Shown piece after piece: positions 13,501-28,500 of a DNA stretch of 64,000 nt (positions within the stretch are counted from its first letter, which is position 1; each line of letters begins with the position of its first letter). Below the pieces are notes generated by a model. The model did not search any database. It was not told where the DNA came from and saw only the letters and a program-made list of their open reading frames with translations. Source of the DNA: Patiria pectinifera (taxonomy: Eukaryota; Echinodermata; Asteroidea; Valvatida; Asterinidae); the NCBI GenBank assembly GCA_029964075.1, contig CM057149.1:258465-322464 (forward strand), written 5' to 3'. The position numbers were made by a program, and so were the translations under genes.

Positions 13501-16500
13501 CCTCCTCCACTTGCTTCTGCCACACCCTCGTTCAGTAGGACTGAAGAATCATCTACAACAAGGACTGTAATGAAGTGGTCTTCCATTGTTCCCACCAGGA
13601 CTCATGCTGTATCAACCCAAAGCAGCAAACCAGAAGAGGTCTCTTCTTCAACACCCAAATCTTTATCAGAGGGTCCTCCTGTTACGACAGTTTCTCCAAT
13701 TTCTCCAATTTCGATCTCATCAACCACTGTCATTCCAGGTTCAGTAACCCCTTCTGAACCGATTAGTGACACTACACACAAGCCAATGGAAGGTTTTACC
13801 GAGGCCGTTGCCAAAACAACAGGAAGGGATGTGACAGAAGGAGCAACAACCAAATCATTTTCAAAAACATATATTGTGGAGATGTTGACAGAAAGCTCTA
13901 CACCTTCTGTTCCCATGCAAACTGATGCCAGCCTTACCTCATTAGTAAATCAAGACCTGATGGACAAAACTACGGCAGTTACACAATCAAGCCCCAAAAC
14001 AGATTCATTTTTGACTGAAGAAGACACAACTACAGAGGAAATTTCAGGTTTGGGTCTTTCACCTCAATCAGTTGTTTCACCTAAGACAACACCATATCAG
14101 AGAATAACTGATATTGGGTCAGTAACCACTGAGGATCTGAGTTTTACAAGTGTACCTGTTGGACCTACAACAGCTGCTGGGCAAACTACTAAAACACCAG
14201 TTGACATCTCTGTTGGTCCTCCCGGTTCTGTTTCTGCTGGACCTCCTGGTGTCACTACAACAAGTGGTAAACCTACTGATGACCTTTTGTCTTCTGTAAC
14301 CTCTGTAACCACACCTTTTCCAACAGGAAGCACATTACCTGTTTTCAGCAGTTCAACCAAGGCTTTTGATAGACCTGATGTTTTGGATGAAATAGATAAT
14401 TCCATCACAGACATGGCTGAGATGCAATCAAAACCAACCATGCCAATTTCTGGTGTAGCCCAGACAACAACATCTGGAGATTTTGAAGCAACTTCTTTGT
14501 TTGTTGACAAAATCAAAGACAACAAAACTACAGACTCTTCTGGTTTGATGCCTTCTACAAAGGTTACAGAGCCCCCATCAGATGTAACAGACGAAGCAAT
14601 GGATATGACTTCAGCCGAGGTTGATGAAATAACCTTTACTGATGAAAGTCCTGCAACAAAACATGTGACAACTCAGCCATCATCAGTGACCACAAAGGAG
14701 GTTGTCCATGCATCAGATCCAGTTACAGGACAAGCTGAAACTACAAAGACATCCAATGCAATTATTTCCAGTACGACTGTTGGTCAAACTGCATTTGTAT
14801 CGTCAGGTACGTCTGATGCTGCTACTCCAGGAGAGAAACTTGCATCACTTACAAAAAGTGAGCACATGAAAACTGTCTACTCCTCAACAGAACCTCCTCC
14901 ACTTGCTTCTGCCACACCCTCGTTCAGTAGGACTGAAGAATCATCTACAACAAGGACTGTAATGAAGTCGTCTTCCATTGTTCCCACCAGGACTCATGCT
15001 GTATCAACCCAAAGCAGCAAACCAGAAGAGGTCTCCTCTTCAACACCCAAATCTTTATCAGAGGGTCCTCCTGTTACGACAGTTTCTCCAATTTCGATCT
15101 CATCAACCACTGTCATTCCAGATTCAGTAACCCCTTCTGAACCGATTAGTGACACTGCACACAAGCCAATGGAAGGTTTTACCGAGGACTTTGCCAAAAC
15201 AACAGGAAGGGATGTGACAGAAGGAGCAACAACCAAATCATTTTCAAAAACAGATATTGTGGAGATTTTGACAGAAAGCTCTACACCTTCTGTTCCCATG
15301 CAAACTGATGCCAGCCTTACCTCATTAGTAAATCAAGACCTGATGGACAAAACTACGGCAGTTACACAATCAAGCCCCAAAACAGATTCATTTTTGACTG
15401 AAGAAGACACAACTACAGAGGAAATTTCAGGTTTGGGTCTTTCACCTCAATCAGTTGTTTCACCTAAGACAACACCATATCAGAGAATAACTGATATTGG
15501 GTCAGTAACCACTGAGGATCTGAGTTTTACAAGTGTACCTGTTGGACCTACAACAGCTGCTGGGCAAACTACTAAAACACCAGTTGACATCTCTGTTGGT
15601 CCTCCCGGTTCTGTTTCTGCTGGACCTCCTGGTGTCACTACAACAAGTGGTAAACCCACTGATGACCTTTTGTCTTCTGTAACCTCTGTAACCACACCTT
15701 TTCCAACAGGAAGCACATTACCTGTTTTCAGCAGTTCAACCAAGGCTTCTGATAGACCTGATGTTTTGGATGAAATAGATAATTCCATCACAGACATGGC
15801 TGAGATGCAATCAAAACCAACCACACCAATTTCTGGTGTAGCCCAGACAACAACATCTGGAGATTTTGAAGCAACTTCTTTGTTTGTTGACAAAATCAAA
15901 GACAACAAAACTACAGACTCTTCTGGTTTGATGCCTTCTACAAAGGTTACAGAGCCCCCATCGGATGTAACAGACGAAGCAATGGATATGACTTCAGCCG
16001 AGGTTGATGAAATAACCTTTACTGATGAAAGTCCTGCAACAAAACATGTGACAACTCAGCCATCATCAGTGACCACAAAGGAGGTTGTCCATGCATCAGA
16101 TCCAGTTACAGGACCAGCTGAAACTACAAAGACATCCAATGCAATTATTTCCGGTACGACTGTTGGTCAAACTGCATTTGTATCGCCAGGTACGTCTGAT
16201 GCTGCTACTCCGGGAGAGAAACTTCCATCACTTACAAAAAGTGAGCACATGAAAACTGTCTACTCAACAGAACCTCCTCCACTTGCTTCTGCCACACCCT
16301 CGTTCAGTAGGACTGAAGAATCATCTACAACAAGAACTGTAATGAAGTCGTCTTCCATTGTTCCCACCAGGACTCATGCTGTATCAACCCAAAGCAGCAA
16401 ACCAGAAGAGGTCTCCTCTTCAACACCCAAATCTTTATCAGAGGGTCCTCCTGTTACGACAGTTTCTCCAATTTCGATCTCATCAACCACTGTCATTCCA

Positions 16501-19500
16501 GGTTCAGTAACCCCTTCTGAACCGATTAGTGACACTGCACACAAGCCAATGGAAGGTTTTACCGAGGACTTTGCCAAAACAACAGGAAGGGATGTGACAG
16601 AAGGAGCAACAACCAAATCATTTTCAAAAACAGATATTGTGGAGATTTTGACAGAAAGCTCTACACCTTCTGTTCCCATGCAAACTGATGCCAGCCTTAC
16701 CTCATTAGTAAATCAAGACCTGATGGACAAAACTACGGCAGTTACACAATCAAGCCCCAAAACAGATTCATTTTTGACTGAAGAAGACACAACTACAGAG
16801 GAAATTTCAGGTTTGGGTCTTTCACCTCAATCAGTTGTTTCACCTAAGACAACACCATATCAGAGAATAACTGATATTGGGTCAGTAACCACTGAGGATC
16901 TGAGTTTTACAAGTGTACCTGTTGGACCTACAACAGCTGCTGGGCAAACTACTAAAACACCAGTTGACATCTCTGTTGGTCCTCCCGGTTCTGTTTCTGC
17001 TGGACCTCCTGGTGTCACTACAACAAGTGGTAAACCTACTGATGACCTTTTGTCTTCTGTAACCTCTGTAACCACACCTTTTTCAACAGGAAGCACATTA
17101 CCTGTTTTCAGCAGTTCAACCAAGGCTTCTGATAGACCTGATGTTTTGGATGAAATAGATAATTCCATCACAGACATGGCTGAGATGCAATCAAAACCAA
17201 CCACACCAAATTCTGGTGTAGCCCAGACAACAACATCTGGAGATTTTGAAGCAACTTCTTTGTTTGTTGACAAAATCAAAGACAACAAAACTACAGACTC
17301 TTCTGGTTTGATGCCTTCTACAAAGGTTACAGAGCCCCCATCGGATGTAACAGACGAAGCAATGGATATGACTTCAGCCGAGGTTGATGAAATAACCTTT
17401 ACTGATGAAAGTCCTGCAACAAAACATGTGACAACTCAGCCATCATCAGTGACCACACAGGAGGTTGTCCATGCATCAGATCCAGTTACAGGACCAGCTG
17501 AAACTACAAAGACATCCAATGCAATTATTTCCGGTACGACTGTTGGTCAAACTGCATTTGTATCGCCAGGTACGTCTGATGCTGCTACTCCGGGAGAGAA
17601 ACTTGCATCACTTACAACAAGTGAGCACATGAAAACTGTCTACTCCTCAACAGAACCTCCTCCACTTGCTTCTGCCACACCCTCGTTCAGTAGGACTGAA
17701 GAATCATCTACAACAAGAACTGTAATGAAGTCGTCTTCCATTGTTCCCACCAGGACTCATGCTGTATCAACCCAAAGCAGCAAACCAGAAGAGGTCTCCT
17801 CTTCAACACCCAAATCTTTATCAGAGGGTCCTCCTGTTACGACAGTTTCTCCAATTTCGATCTCATCAACCACTGTCATTCCAGGTTCAGTAACCCCTTC
17901 TGAACCGATTAGTGACACTGCACACAAGCCAATGGAAGGTTTTACCGAGGACTTTGCCAAAACAACAGGAAGGGATGTGACAGAAGGAGCAACAACCAAA
18001 TCATTTTCAAAAACAGATATTGTGGAGATTTTGACAGAAAGCTCTACACCTTCTGTTCCCATGCAAACTGATGCCAGCCTTACCTCATTAGTAAATCAAG
18101 ACCTGATGGACAAAACTACGGCAGTTACACAATCAAGCCCCAAAACAGATTCATTTTTGACTGAAGAAGACACAACTACAGAGGAAATTTCAGGTTTGGG
18201 TCTTTCACCTCAATCAGTTGTTTCACCTAAGACAACACCATATCAGAGAATAACTGATATTGGGTCAGTAACCACTGAGGATCTGAGTTTTACAAGTGTA
18301 CCTGTTGGACCTACAACAGCTGCTGGGCAAACTACTAAAACACCAGTTGACATCTCTGTTGGTCCTCCCGGTTCTGTTTCTGCTGGACCTCCTGAAGTCA
18401 CTACAACAAGTGGTAAACCTACTGATGACCTTTTGTCTTCTGTAACCTCTGTAACCACACCTTTTCCAGCAGGAAGCACATTACCTGTTTTCAGCAGTTC
18501 AACCAAGGCTTCTGATAGACCTGATGTTTTGGATGAAATAGATAATTCCATCACAGACATGGCTGAGATGCAATCAAAACCAACCACACCAAATTCTGGT
18601 GTAGCCCAGACAACAACATCTGGAGATTTTGAAGCAACTTCTTTGTTTGTTGACAAAATCAAAGACAACAAAACTACAGACTCTTCTGGTTTGATGCCTT
18701 CTACAAAGGTTACAGAGCCCCCATCGGATGTAACAGACGAAGCAATGCATATGACTGCAGCCGAGGTTGATGAAATAAGCTTTACTGATGAAAGTCCTGC
18801 AACAAAACATGTGACAACTCAGCCATCATCAGTGACCACAAAGGAGGTTGTCCATGCATCAGATCCAGTTACAGGACCAGCTGAAACTACAAAGACATCC
18901 AATGCAATTATTTCCGGTACGACTGTTGGTCAAACTGCATTTGTATCGCCAGGTACGTCTGATGCTGCTACTCCAGGAGAGAAACCTGCATCACTTACAA
19001 CAAGTGAGCACATGAAAACTGTCTACTCCTCAACAGAACCTCCTCCACTTGCTTCTGCCACACCCTCGTTCAGTAGGACTGAAGAATCATCTACAACAAG
19101 AACTGTAATGAAGTCGTCTTCCATTGTTCCCACCAGGACTCATGCTGTATCAACCCAAAGCAGCAAACCAGAAGAGGTCTCCTCTTCAACACCCAAATCT
19201 TTATCAGAGGGTCCTCCTGTTACGACAGTTTCTCCAATTTCGATCTCATCAACCACTGTCATTCCAGGTTCAGTAACCCCTTCTGAACCGATTAGTGACA
19301 CTGCACACAAGCCAATGGAAGGTTTTACCGAGGACTTTGCCAAAACAACAGGAAGGGATGTGACAGCAGGAGCAACAACCAAATCATTTTCAAAAACAGA
19401 TATTGTGGAGATTTTGACAGAAAGCTCTACACCTTCTGTTCCCATGCAAACTGATGCCAGCCTTACCTCATTAGTAAATCAAGACCTGATGGACAAAACT

Positions 19501-22500
19501 ACGGCAGTTACACAATCAAGCCCCAAAACAGATTCATTTTTGACTGAAGAAGACACAACTACAGAGGAAATTTCAGGTTTGGGTCTTTCACCTCAATCAG
19601 TTGTTTCACCTAAGACAACACCATATCAGAGAATAACTGATATTGGGTCAGTAACCACTGAGGATCTGAGTTTTACAAGTGCACCTGTTGGACCTACAAC
19701 AGCTGCTGGGCAAACTACTAAAACACCAGTTGACATCTCTGTTGGTCCTCCCGGTTCTGTTTCTGCTGGACCTCCTGGTGTCACTACAACAAGTGGTAAA
19801 CCTACTGATGACCTTTTGTCTTCTGTAACCTCTGTAACCACACCTTTTCCAACAGGAAGCACATTACCTGTTTTCAGCAGTTCAACCAAGGCTTCTGATA
19901 GACCTGATGTTTTGGATGAAATAGATAATTCCATCACAGACATGGCTGAGATGCAATCAAAACCAACCACACCAATTTCTGGTGTAGCCCAGACAACAAC
20001 ATCTGGAGATTTTGAAGCAACTTCTTTGTTTGTTGACAAAATCAAAGATAACAAAACTACAGACTCTTCTGGTTTGATGCCTTCTACAAAGGTTACAGAG
20101 CCCCCATCGGATGTAACAGACGAAGCAATGGATATGACTTCAGCCGAGGTTGATGAAATAACCTTTACTGATGAAAGTCCTGCAACAAAACATGTGACAA
20201 CTCAGCCATCATCAGTGACCACAAAGGAAGTTGTCCATGCATCAGATCCAGTTACAGGACCAGCTGAAACTACAAAGACATCCAATGCAATTATTTCCAG
20301 TACGACTGTTGGTCAAACTGCATTTGTATCGCCAGGTACGTCTGATGCTGCTACTCCAGGAGAGAAACTTGCATCACTTACAACAAGTGAGCACATGAAA
20401 ACTGTCTACTCCTCAACAGAACCTCCTCCACTTGCTTCTGCCACACCCTCGTTCAGTAGGACTGAAGAATCATCTACAACAAGGACTGTAATGAAGTCGT
20501 CTTCCATTGTTCCCACCAGGACTCATGCTGTATCAACCCAAAGCAGCAAACCAGAAGAGGTCTCCTCTTCAACACCCAAATCTTTATCAGAGGGTCCTCC
20601 TGTTACGACAGTTTCTCCAATTTCGATCTCATCAACCACTGTCATTCCAGGTTCAGTAACCCCTTCTGAACCGATTAGTGACACTGCACACAAGCCAATG
20701 GAAGGTTTTACCGAGGACTTTGCCAAAACAACAGGAAGGGATGTGACAGAAGGAGCAACAACCAAATCATTTTCAAAAACAGATATTGTGGAGATTTTGA
20801 CAGAAAGCTCTACACCTTCTGTTCCCATGCAAACTGATGCCAGCCTTACCTCATTAGTAAATCAAGACCTGATGGACAAAACTACGGCAGTTACACAATC
20901 AAGCCCCAAAACAGATTCATTTTTGACTGAAGAAGACACAACTACAGTGGAAATTACAGGTTTGGGTCTTTCACCTCAATCAGTTGTTTCACCTAAGACA
21001 ACACCATATCAGAGAATAACTGATATTGGGTCAGTAACCACTGAGGATCTGAGTTTTACAAGTGTACCTGTTGGACCTACAACAGGTGCTGAACAAACTA
21101 CTAAAACACCAGTTGACATCTCTGTTGGTCCTCCCGGTTCTGTTTCTGCTGGACCTCCTGGTGTCACTACAACAAGTGGTAAACCTACTGATGACCTTTT
21201 GTTTTCTGTAACCTCTGTAACCACACCTTTTCCAACAGGAAGCACATTACCTGTTTTCAGCAGTTCAACCAAGGCTTCTGATAGACCTGATGTTTTGGAT
21301 GAAATAGATAATTCCATCACAGACATGGCTGAGATGCAATCAAAACCAACAACGCCAATTTCTGGTGTAGCCCAAACAACAACATCTGGAGATTTTGAAA
21401 CAATTTCTGTGTTTGTTGACAAAATCAAAGACATTAAACCTACAGACTCTTCTGGTTTGATGCCTTCTACAAAGGTTACAGAGCCCCCATCAGATTTAAC
21501 AGACGAAGCAATGGATATGACCTCAGCCAAGGTTGATAAAATAACCTTTACTGATAAAAGTCCTGCAACAAAACATGTGACAACTCAGCCATCATCAGTT
21601 ACCACAAAGGAGGTTGTCCATGCATCAGATCCAGTTACAGGACCAGCTGAAACTACAAAGACATCCAATGCAATTATTTCCAGTACGACTGTTGGTCAAA
21701 CTGCATTTGTATCGTCAGGTACGTCTGATGCTGCTACTCCAGGAGAGAAACTTGCATCACTTACAACAAGTGAGCACATGAAAACTGTCTACTCCTCAAC
21801 AGAACCTCCTCCACTTACTTCTGCCACACCCTCGTTCAGTAGGACTGAAGAATCATCTACAACAAGGACGGTAATGAAGTCGTCTTCCATTGTTCCCACC
21901 AGGACTCGTGCTGTATCAACCCAAAGCAGCAAACCAGAAGAGGTCTCCTCTTCAACACCCAAATCTTTATCAGAGGGTCCTCCTGTCACGACAGGTTCTC
22001 CAATTTCGATCTCATCAACCACTGTCATTCCAGGTTCAGTAACCCCTTCTGAACCGATTAGTGACACTGCACACAAGCCAATGGAAGGTTTTACCGAGGA
22101 CTTTGCCAAAACAACAGGAAGGGATGTGACAGAAGGAGCAACAACCAAATCATTTTCAAAAACAGATATTGTGGAGATTTTGACAGAAAGCTCTACACCT
22201 TCTGGTCCCATGCAAACTGATACCAGCCTTACCTCATTAGTGAATCAAGACCTGATGGACAAAACTATTGTAGTTACACAATCAAGCCACAAAACAGATT
22301 CATTTTTGACTGAAGAAGACACGCCTACAGAGGCCATTTCGGGCTTGGGTCTTTCACCTCAATCAGTTGTTTCACCTAAGACAACACCATATCAGAGAAT
22401 AACTGATATTGGGTCAGTAACCACTGAGGATCTGAGTTTTACAAGTGTACCTGTTGGACCTACAACAGCTGCTGAACAAACTACTAAAACACCAGTTGAC

Positions 22501-25500
22501 ATCTCTGTTGGTCCTCCCGGTTCTGTTTCTGCTGGACCTCCTGGTGTCACTACAACAAGTGGTAAACCTACTGATGACCTTTTGTCTTCTGTAACCTCTG
22601 TAACCACACCTTTTCCAACAGGAAGCACATTACCTGTTTTCAGCAGTTCAACCAAGGCTTCTGATAGACCTGATGTTTTGGATGAAATAGATAATTCCAT
22701 CACAGACATGGCTGAGATGCAATCAAAACCAACAACGCCAATTTCTGGTGTAGCCCAAACAACAACATCTGGAGATTTTGAAACAATTTCTGTGTTTGTT
22801 GACAAAATCAAAGACATTAAACCTACAGACTCTTCTGGTTTGATGCCTTCTACAAAGGTTACAGAGCCCCCATCAGATGTAACAGACCAAGCAATGGATA
22901 TGACTTCAGCCGAGGTTGATAAAATAACATTTACTGATGAAAGTCCTGCAAAAAAACATGTGACATCTCAGCCATCATCAGTGACAACAAGGGAGGTTGT
23001 CCATGCATCAGATCCAGTTACAGGACCAGCTGAAACTACAAAGACATCCAATGCAATTATTTCCAGTACGACTATTGGTCAAACTGCATTTGTATCGTCA
23101 GGTGCGTCTGATGCTGCTACTCCAGGAGAGAAACTTGCATCACTTACAACAAGTGAGCACATGAAAACTGTTGACTCCTCAACAGAACCTCCTCCACTTG
23201 CCTCTGCCACACCCTCGTTCAGTAGGACTGAAGAATCATCTACAACAAGAACTGTAATGAAGTCGTCTTCCATTGTTCCCACCAGGACTCATGCTGTATC
23301 AACCCAAAGCAGCAAACCAGAAGAGGTCTCCTCTTCAACACCCAAATCTTTATCAGAGGGTCCTCCTGTTAGGACAGTTTCTCCAATTTCGATCTCATTA
23401 ACCACTGTCATTCTAGATTCAGTAACCCCTTCTGAACCGATTAGTGACACTGCACACAAGCCAATGGAAGGTTTTACCGAGGACATTGCCAAAACAACAG
23501 GAAGGGATGTGACAGAAGGTGCAACAACCAAATCATTTTCAAAAACAGATATTGTGGAGATTTTGACAGAAAGCTTTACACCTTCTGGTCCCATGCAAAC
23601 TGATACCACCCTTACCTCATTGGTAAATCAAGACCTGATGGACAAAACTATGGTAGTTACACAATCAAGCCCCAAAACAGATTCATTTTTGACTGAAGAA
23701 GACACAACTACAGAGGAAATTTCAGGTTTGGGTCTTTCACCTCAATCAGTTGTTTCACCTAAGACAACACCATATCAGAGAGTAACTGATATTGGGTCAG
23801 TAACCACTGAGGATCTGAGTTTTACAAGTGTACCTGTTGGACCTACAACAGCTGCTGAGAAAACTACTAAAACACCAGTTGACATCTCTGTTGGTCCTCC
23901 CGGTTCTGTTTCTGCTGGACCTTCTGGTGTCACTACAACAAGTGGTAAACCTACTGATGACATTTCGTCTTTTGCAACCTCTGTAACCACACCTTTTTCA
24001 ACAGGAAGCACATTACCTGTTTTCAGCAGTTCAACCAAGGCTAATGATAGACCTGATGTTGTGGATGAAGTAGACAATTCCATCACAGACATGGCTGAGA
24101 TGCAAACAAAACCAACAACGCCAATTTCTGGTGTAGCCCAAACAACAACATCTGGAGATTTTGAAGCAACTTCTATGTTTGTTGACAAAATCAAAGACAA
24201 CAAAACTACAGACTCTTCTGGTTTGATGCCTTCTACAAAGGTTACAGAGCCCCCATCAGATGTAACAGACAAAGCAATGGATATGACTTCAGCCGAGGTT
24301 GAAAAAATTACCTTTACTGATGAAAGTCCTGCAACAAAACATGTGACAACTCAACCATCATCAGTGACAACAAAGGAAGTTGTCCATGCATCAGATCAAG
24401 TTACAGGACCAGCTGAAACTACAAAGACATCCGATGCAATTATTTCCAGTACGACTATTGGTCAAACTGCATTTGTATCATCAGGTGCGTCTGATGCTGC
24501 TACTCCAGGAGAGAAACTTGCATCACTTACAACAAGTGAGCACATGAAAACTGTTGACTCCTCAACAGAACCTCCTCCACTTGCTTCTGCCACATCCTCG
24601 TTCAGTAGGAGTGATGAATCATCTACAACAAATACTGTAATGGAGTCATCTTCTATTGTTCCCACCAGGACTCATGCGGTATCAACCCAAAGCAGCAAAC
24701 CAGAAGAGGTCTCCTCTTCAACACCCAAATCTTTATCTGAGGGTCCTCCCGTTACGACAGTTTCTCCATCTTCAATCTCATCAACCACTGTCATTCCAGG
24801 CTTAGTAACCCCTTCTGAACCGATAAGTGACACTACACACAAGCCAATGGAAGGTTTTATTGAGGACGCTGCCAAAACAACAGTAAGAGATATAACGGAA
24901 GGTGCAACAACCAAACTGTTTTCCACAACACAAATTGTGGAGATTTTGACAGAAAGCTCTAAAGCTTTTCTTACCATGCAAACTGATGCGAGTCTTACCT
25001 CATTAGACCTGATGGACAAAACTACAGCAGTTACACAATCAAGCCCCAAAACAGATTCAGTTTTGAGTAAGGAAGACACAACTACAGAGGAAATTTCAGG
25101 TTTGGGTCTTTCACCTCAATCAGTTGTTTCACCTAAGACAACACCATATCAGAGAGTAACTGATATTGGGTCAGTAACCACTAAGGATCTGAATTTTACA
25201 AGTGTACCTGTTGGACCTACAACAGCTGCTGAGAAAACTACTAAAACACCAGTTGACATCTCTGTTGGTCCTTCCGGTTCTGTTTCTGCTGGACCTCCTG
25301 GTGTCACTACAAGTGGTAAACCTACTGATGAGCCGTTATTGTCTGTAACCTCTGGGGTAACACCAGTTGCTGTCACAACTAAATTTGATAACACCAAAAC
25401 AACAGTGTCTGTGACTAGCAAGAGGAGGTCGACCATAATCCCACCTCCACCACCTACAAGTCCACCCGCCATGCCTTCCAAGGAAAAAAAGGAGCAAACA

Positions 25501-28500
25501 TTCCCATCAGCCTCAGAAACTACAAGAACAAAAGTGAAACTTCTCAATACAGTAATGCCTACAGTCAGTTCTGGATATGAGACAGCTTCCCCGAGCCCAG
25601 AAACAGATTTTACTGAGACCATTTCAAAGGCACAAAGTACACAAATTAGTGTGGATCTTAAAACTAAAATTCCTGAACAAAAAATGACCACTCAGGGTCC
25701 ATTCTATGGTTCTTCTACTGATGGTGACAATCATTCTCAACCTACTGACCACTCAAAGATTCCTTCTACAATGAAGAACACTGATTTGGTCAACAGAAAT
25801 TCTTCATCCACCACTGTTGGTTATGATAGAACTACAGTCTTGGCTACATCTCTACACTCACTACTGATGACATCAACTAGGCACAAAGCCCCGGCTACCA
25901 CCAAGCCACCAACTGTTTTCACCACGCTGATGACACTTATGTCCCGCTCAACTGAATTTAGGCAGATGTCAAAAGTACCTAGGACACCTGAGGACACAAT
26001 TTCTGAAGAATCAATAACTGAAAAATCAACAGTGAGTAAGGATACGCCCATCACCACAGAGAGTACCGAAGGTGAAGACATTACTGTAACCACAGGAAGC
26101 TCCTGGATGACTGACTTGGTAACATCTACCATCAAGGCTGTTACAGCTACTGTAACTAACCTGGGAAGCACTATTTTACCTATAAATCATGGAGAGATGT
26201 CAACTAAATCTTTGATGGCAGAACAAATAGGTAGGTGAACATAAACATTAATGTTACATGTTGCACGGCTTGAAAATTGAAAGTATAGTAATTTATCAGA
26301 TAGTGAATTCTTCTTGTTTTTTTTGTTTTTTTAGAGTTGCGTTTCAGCGATAACCAAGATGATTATTTAGAAAACAATCAATTGCCTTTCTACAGTTAAG
26401 GAATGATAATACTGACACAATTCCCCCAGCAAACATTTAAACATTTCAGTGGTTGATATGCCAGACTATGATAAACTTTTGTCAGATGCTAAATCTAGGA
26501 ATTGTCAATACATATAGTATAAATGTATTATAAATGACATCTAAAGTAGCAAGTACAAATCCATGAAATATATCTGAGGTACCCTAAGTCAACATTAGAA
26601 TGACTGTATTAAAACAATCTTGTTTCACCGTTTTTTTCCCTCAAAAATTCAAAGATGGTGCATCACAAGGTTCCCCCTCATCTCTCCAGCTACCAACCTC
26701 CCCAGATGTGGAGAGCATTTCTCCGAGTAGTGTCTCCACTGAAGCGATAAAATATCCTACAACCTCATCAAGAGACTTGTCATCTTCTGAACTGTCAACA
26801 TCGTCTGAACCAGAAGGCTCAGGATTGGAAGGGACATTGTCCAACATCAATGGTGCCACTGAAATAACTCACGTGGAAGAGAATACATCACCTAGAGTTA
26901 CTCCTATGGATTTAAAGGATTCCACCTCTTCCATCACATCAAAAGATTCATCAGCTGGTGAGCCAGAGGGCTCAGGACAGGACAGGAGAGCTCAACAGGA
27001 CATGGTGTTCTCCTTTTCTAATCTTGCGACAACTAAACAGGACTACAGGGTGTTCCAGTTAGTGAATCCCGACCAAAAGTCATCAGAAAGGGTGACTGAG
27101 AAGGCAACCCCTACAGTGACTCCAAGCAAGGCTGCAACAACAGTGACAACAAAGCCTGGTGAAATGACAAGCATGTTACAACCATCCACACATCCAGGTA
27201 CTAATCTTTGCAATAACTTGCATGTTTCTAAGATTTTGCACCGTTATTTATAGGTTTTCTCCATGCGGGAAGTAAGCAGTTATCCTTTTGCATTTTTACC
27301 TCTGAGGGTGAAGTTAATGCATGAGGCTGCAGTTGCTGAACATTGTTGGCAGGGACGACACAATTCTCACTTGACAAGATCAATTTCTAACTGTGCCTAA
27401 ATCCACTGAGCTTCATTGCAAGAACTCATCCATAACTATATCCAAATTGAACTGTTTAGTAAAAGATCAGGTGAAAATCAGTCCCAACAAATAAACCATA
27501 ATGTTTGGGTTTGTTAACTTTTTTTCTATGGACAAATTTGGGTGTTTTTTCTAAGCTCTTCAGATTAAAAACTCATCATCTTTGACTCTCAGCTATATAC
27601 TTCACCTGACATTTGCATCTCACAAAACATAAAAATATCATGCTAATTTAACATGCATAACACCTACCATTTAAAAAAAAATGCATTTTCTTGCAGAACA
27701 TTTTGATGCATGCTGCAAAACAAAGCCGTGTTATGTTGATTAAAAGAAACGCATTAATAGGAGAAATGCATTAATAGCCAAATTAAAAAACAACAACAGG
27801 CATGCATGTAGATATCAGCATATTTTATTATTCATCCCAGTGGGTGTGGCTGTCTTAATTGTCTGTAATATATATATTTGGAGGTCTACAAATAACATTC
27901 ACTACAATCTCGGACTATAACCGTTTGTTAAAAAATGTTTATTATCGGTATTGTTCACTTAAGTAGGAATTGCATGCTTTGTACAGAGAACTTTACACCA
28001 GTATTAACCCCAAAAAACCACCTATTTGTTGACTATCTTTATTACAAAGAATATTTTTACTGTGTTTGTACTCCACAGCTGCTCTTAATGTCTCCATCAT
28101 CATCATCATCATAATTGCAGTTATTGTCTCCATCATAGTTGTTTTACTTATCTATAAGTTTTGGGCATAACCTTAACAATGCATCACTTTCATTTTAATT
28201 TGAAACAGATTCTGTTGCTCATTGCATTTATTTTCATTAGTTTTTTTTTTTGCATTTGCATTTCACAACTTGTTTACTGTCAATTTGTTACAAAGTTAAG
28301 TGATATGAATAATTGTGAGCATTTGTTGTTGTCGTCTTTTATTATTGTAAATATTCAAAAGTATGATTATACTTGGACGTTACATGCAAGTGTTGGGAGG
28401 GGGGGGGGCATGGCGTAGTGATTAGCGTTTGTGACTCATTATCTAAGGCCTGTTGAGCCATATGGGCTTGGAACAGACTTTACTTTACTAATTACATTAC

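Noticed and set aside
25410..25435. Furin-type cleavage site (SKRRS) near the end of the giant exon
   Set aside because: It lacks the basic P4 residue of the R-X-K/R-R consensus, too weak to call.
10929..25691. Regularly spaced antisense open frames of about 101, 142 and 165-180 codons on the - strand through array B
   Set aside because: They recur only because the + strand repeat recurs every 1,383 bp. They lack splice logic and family resemblance and are shadows of the mucin frame.
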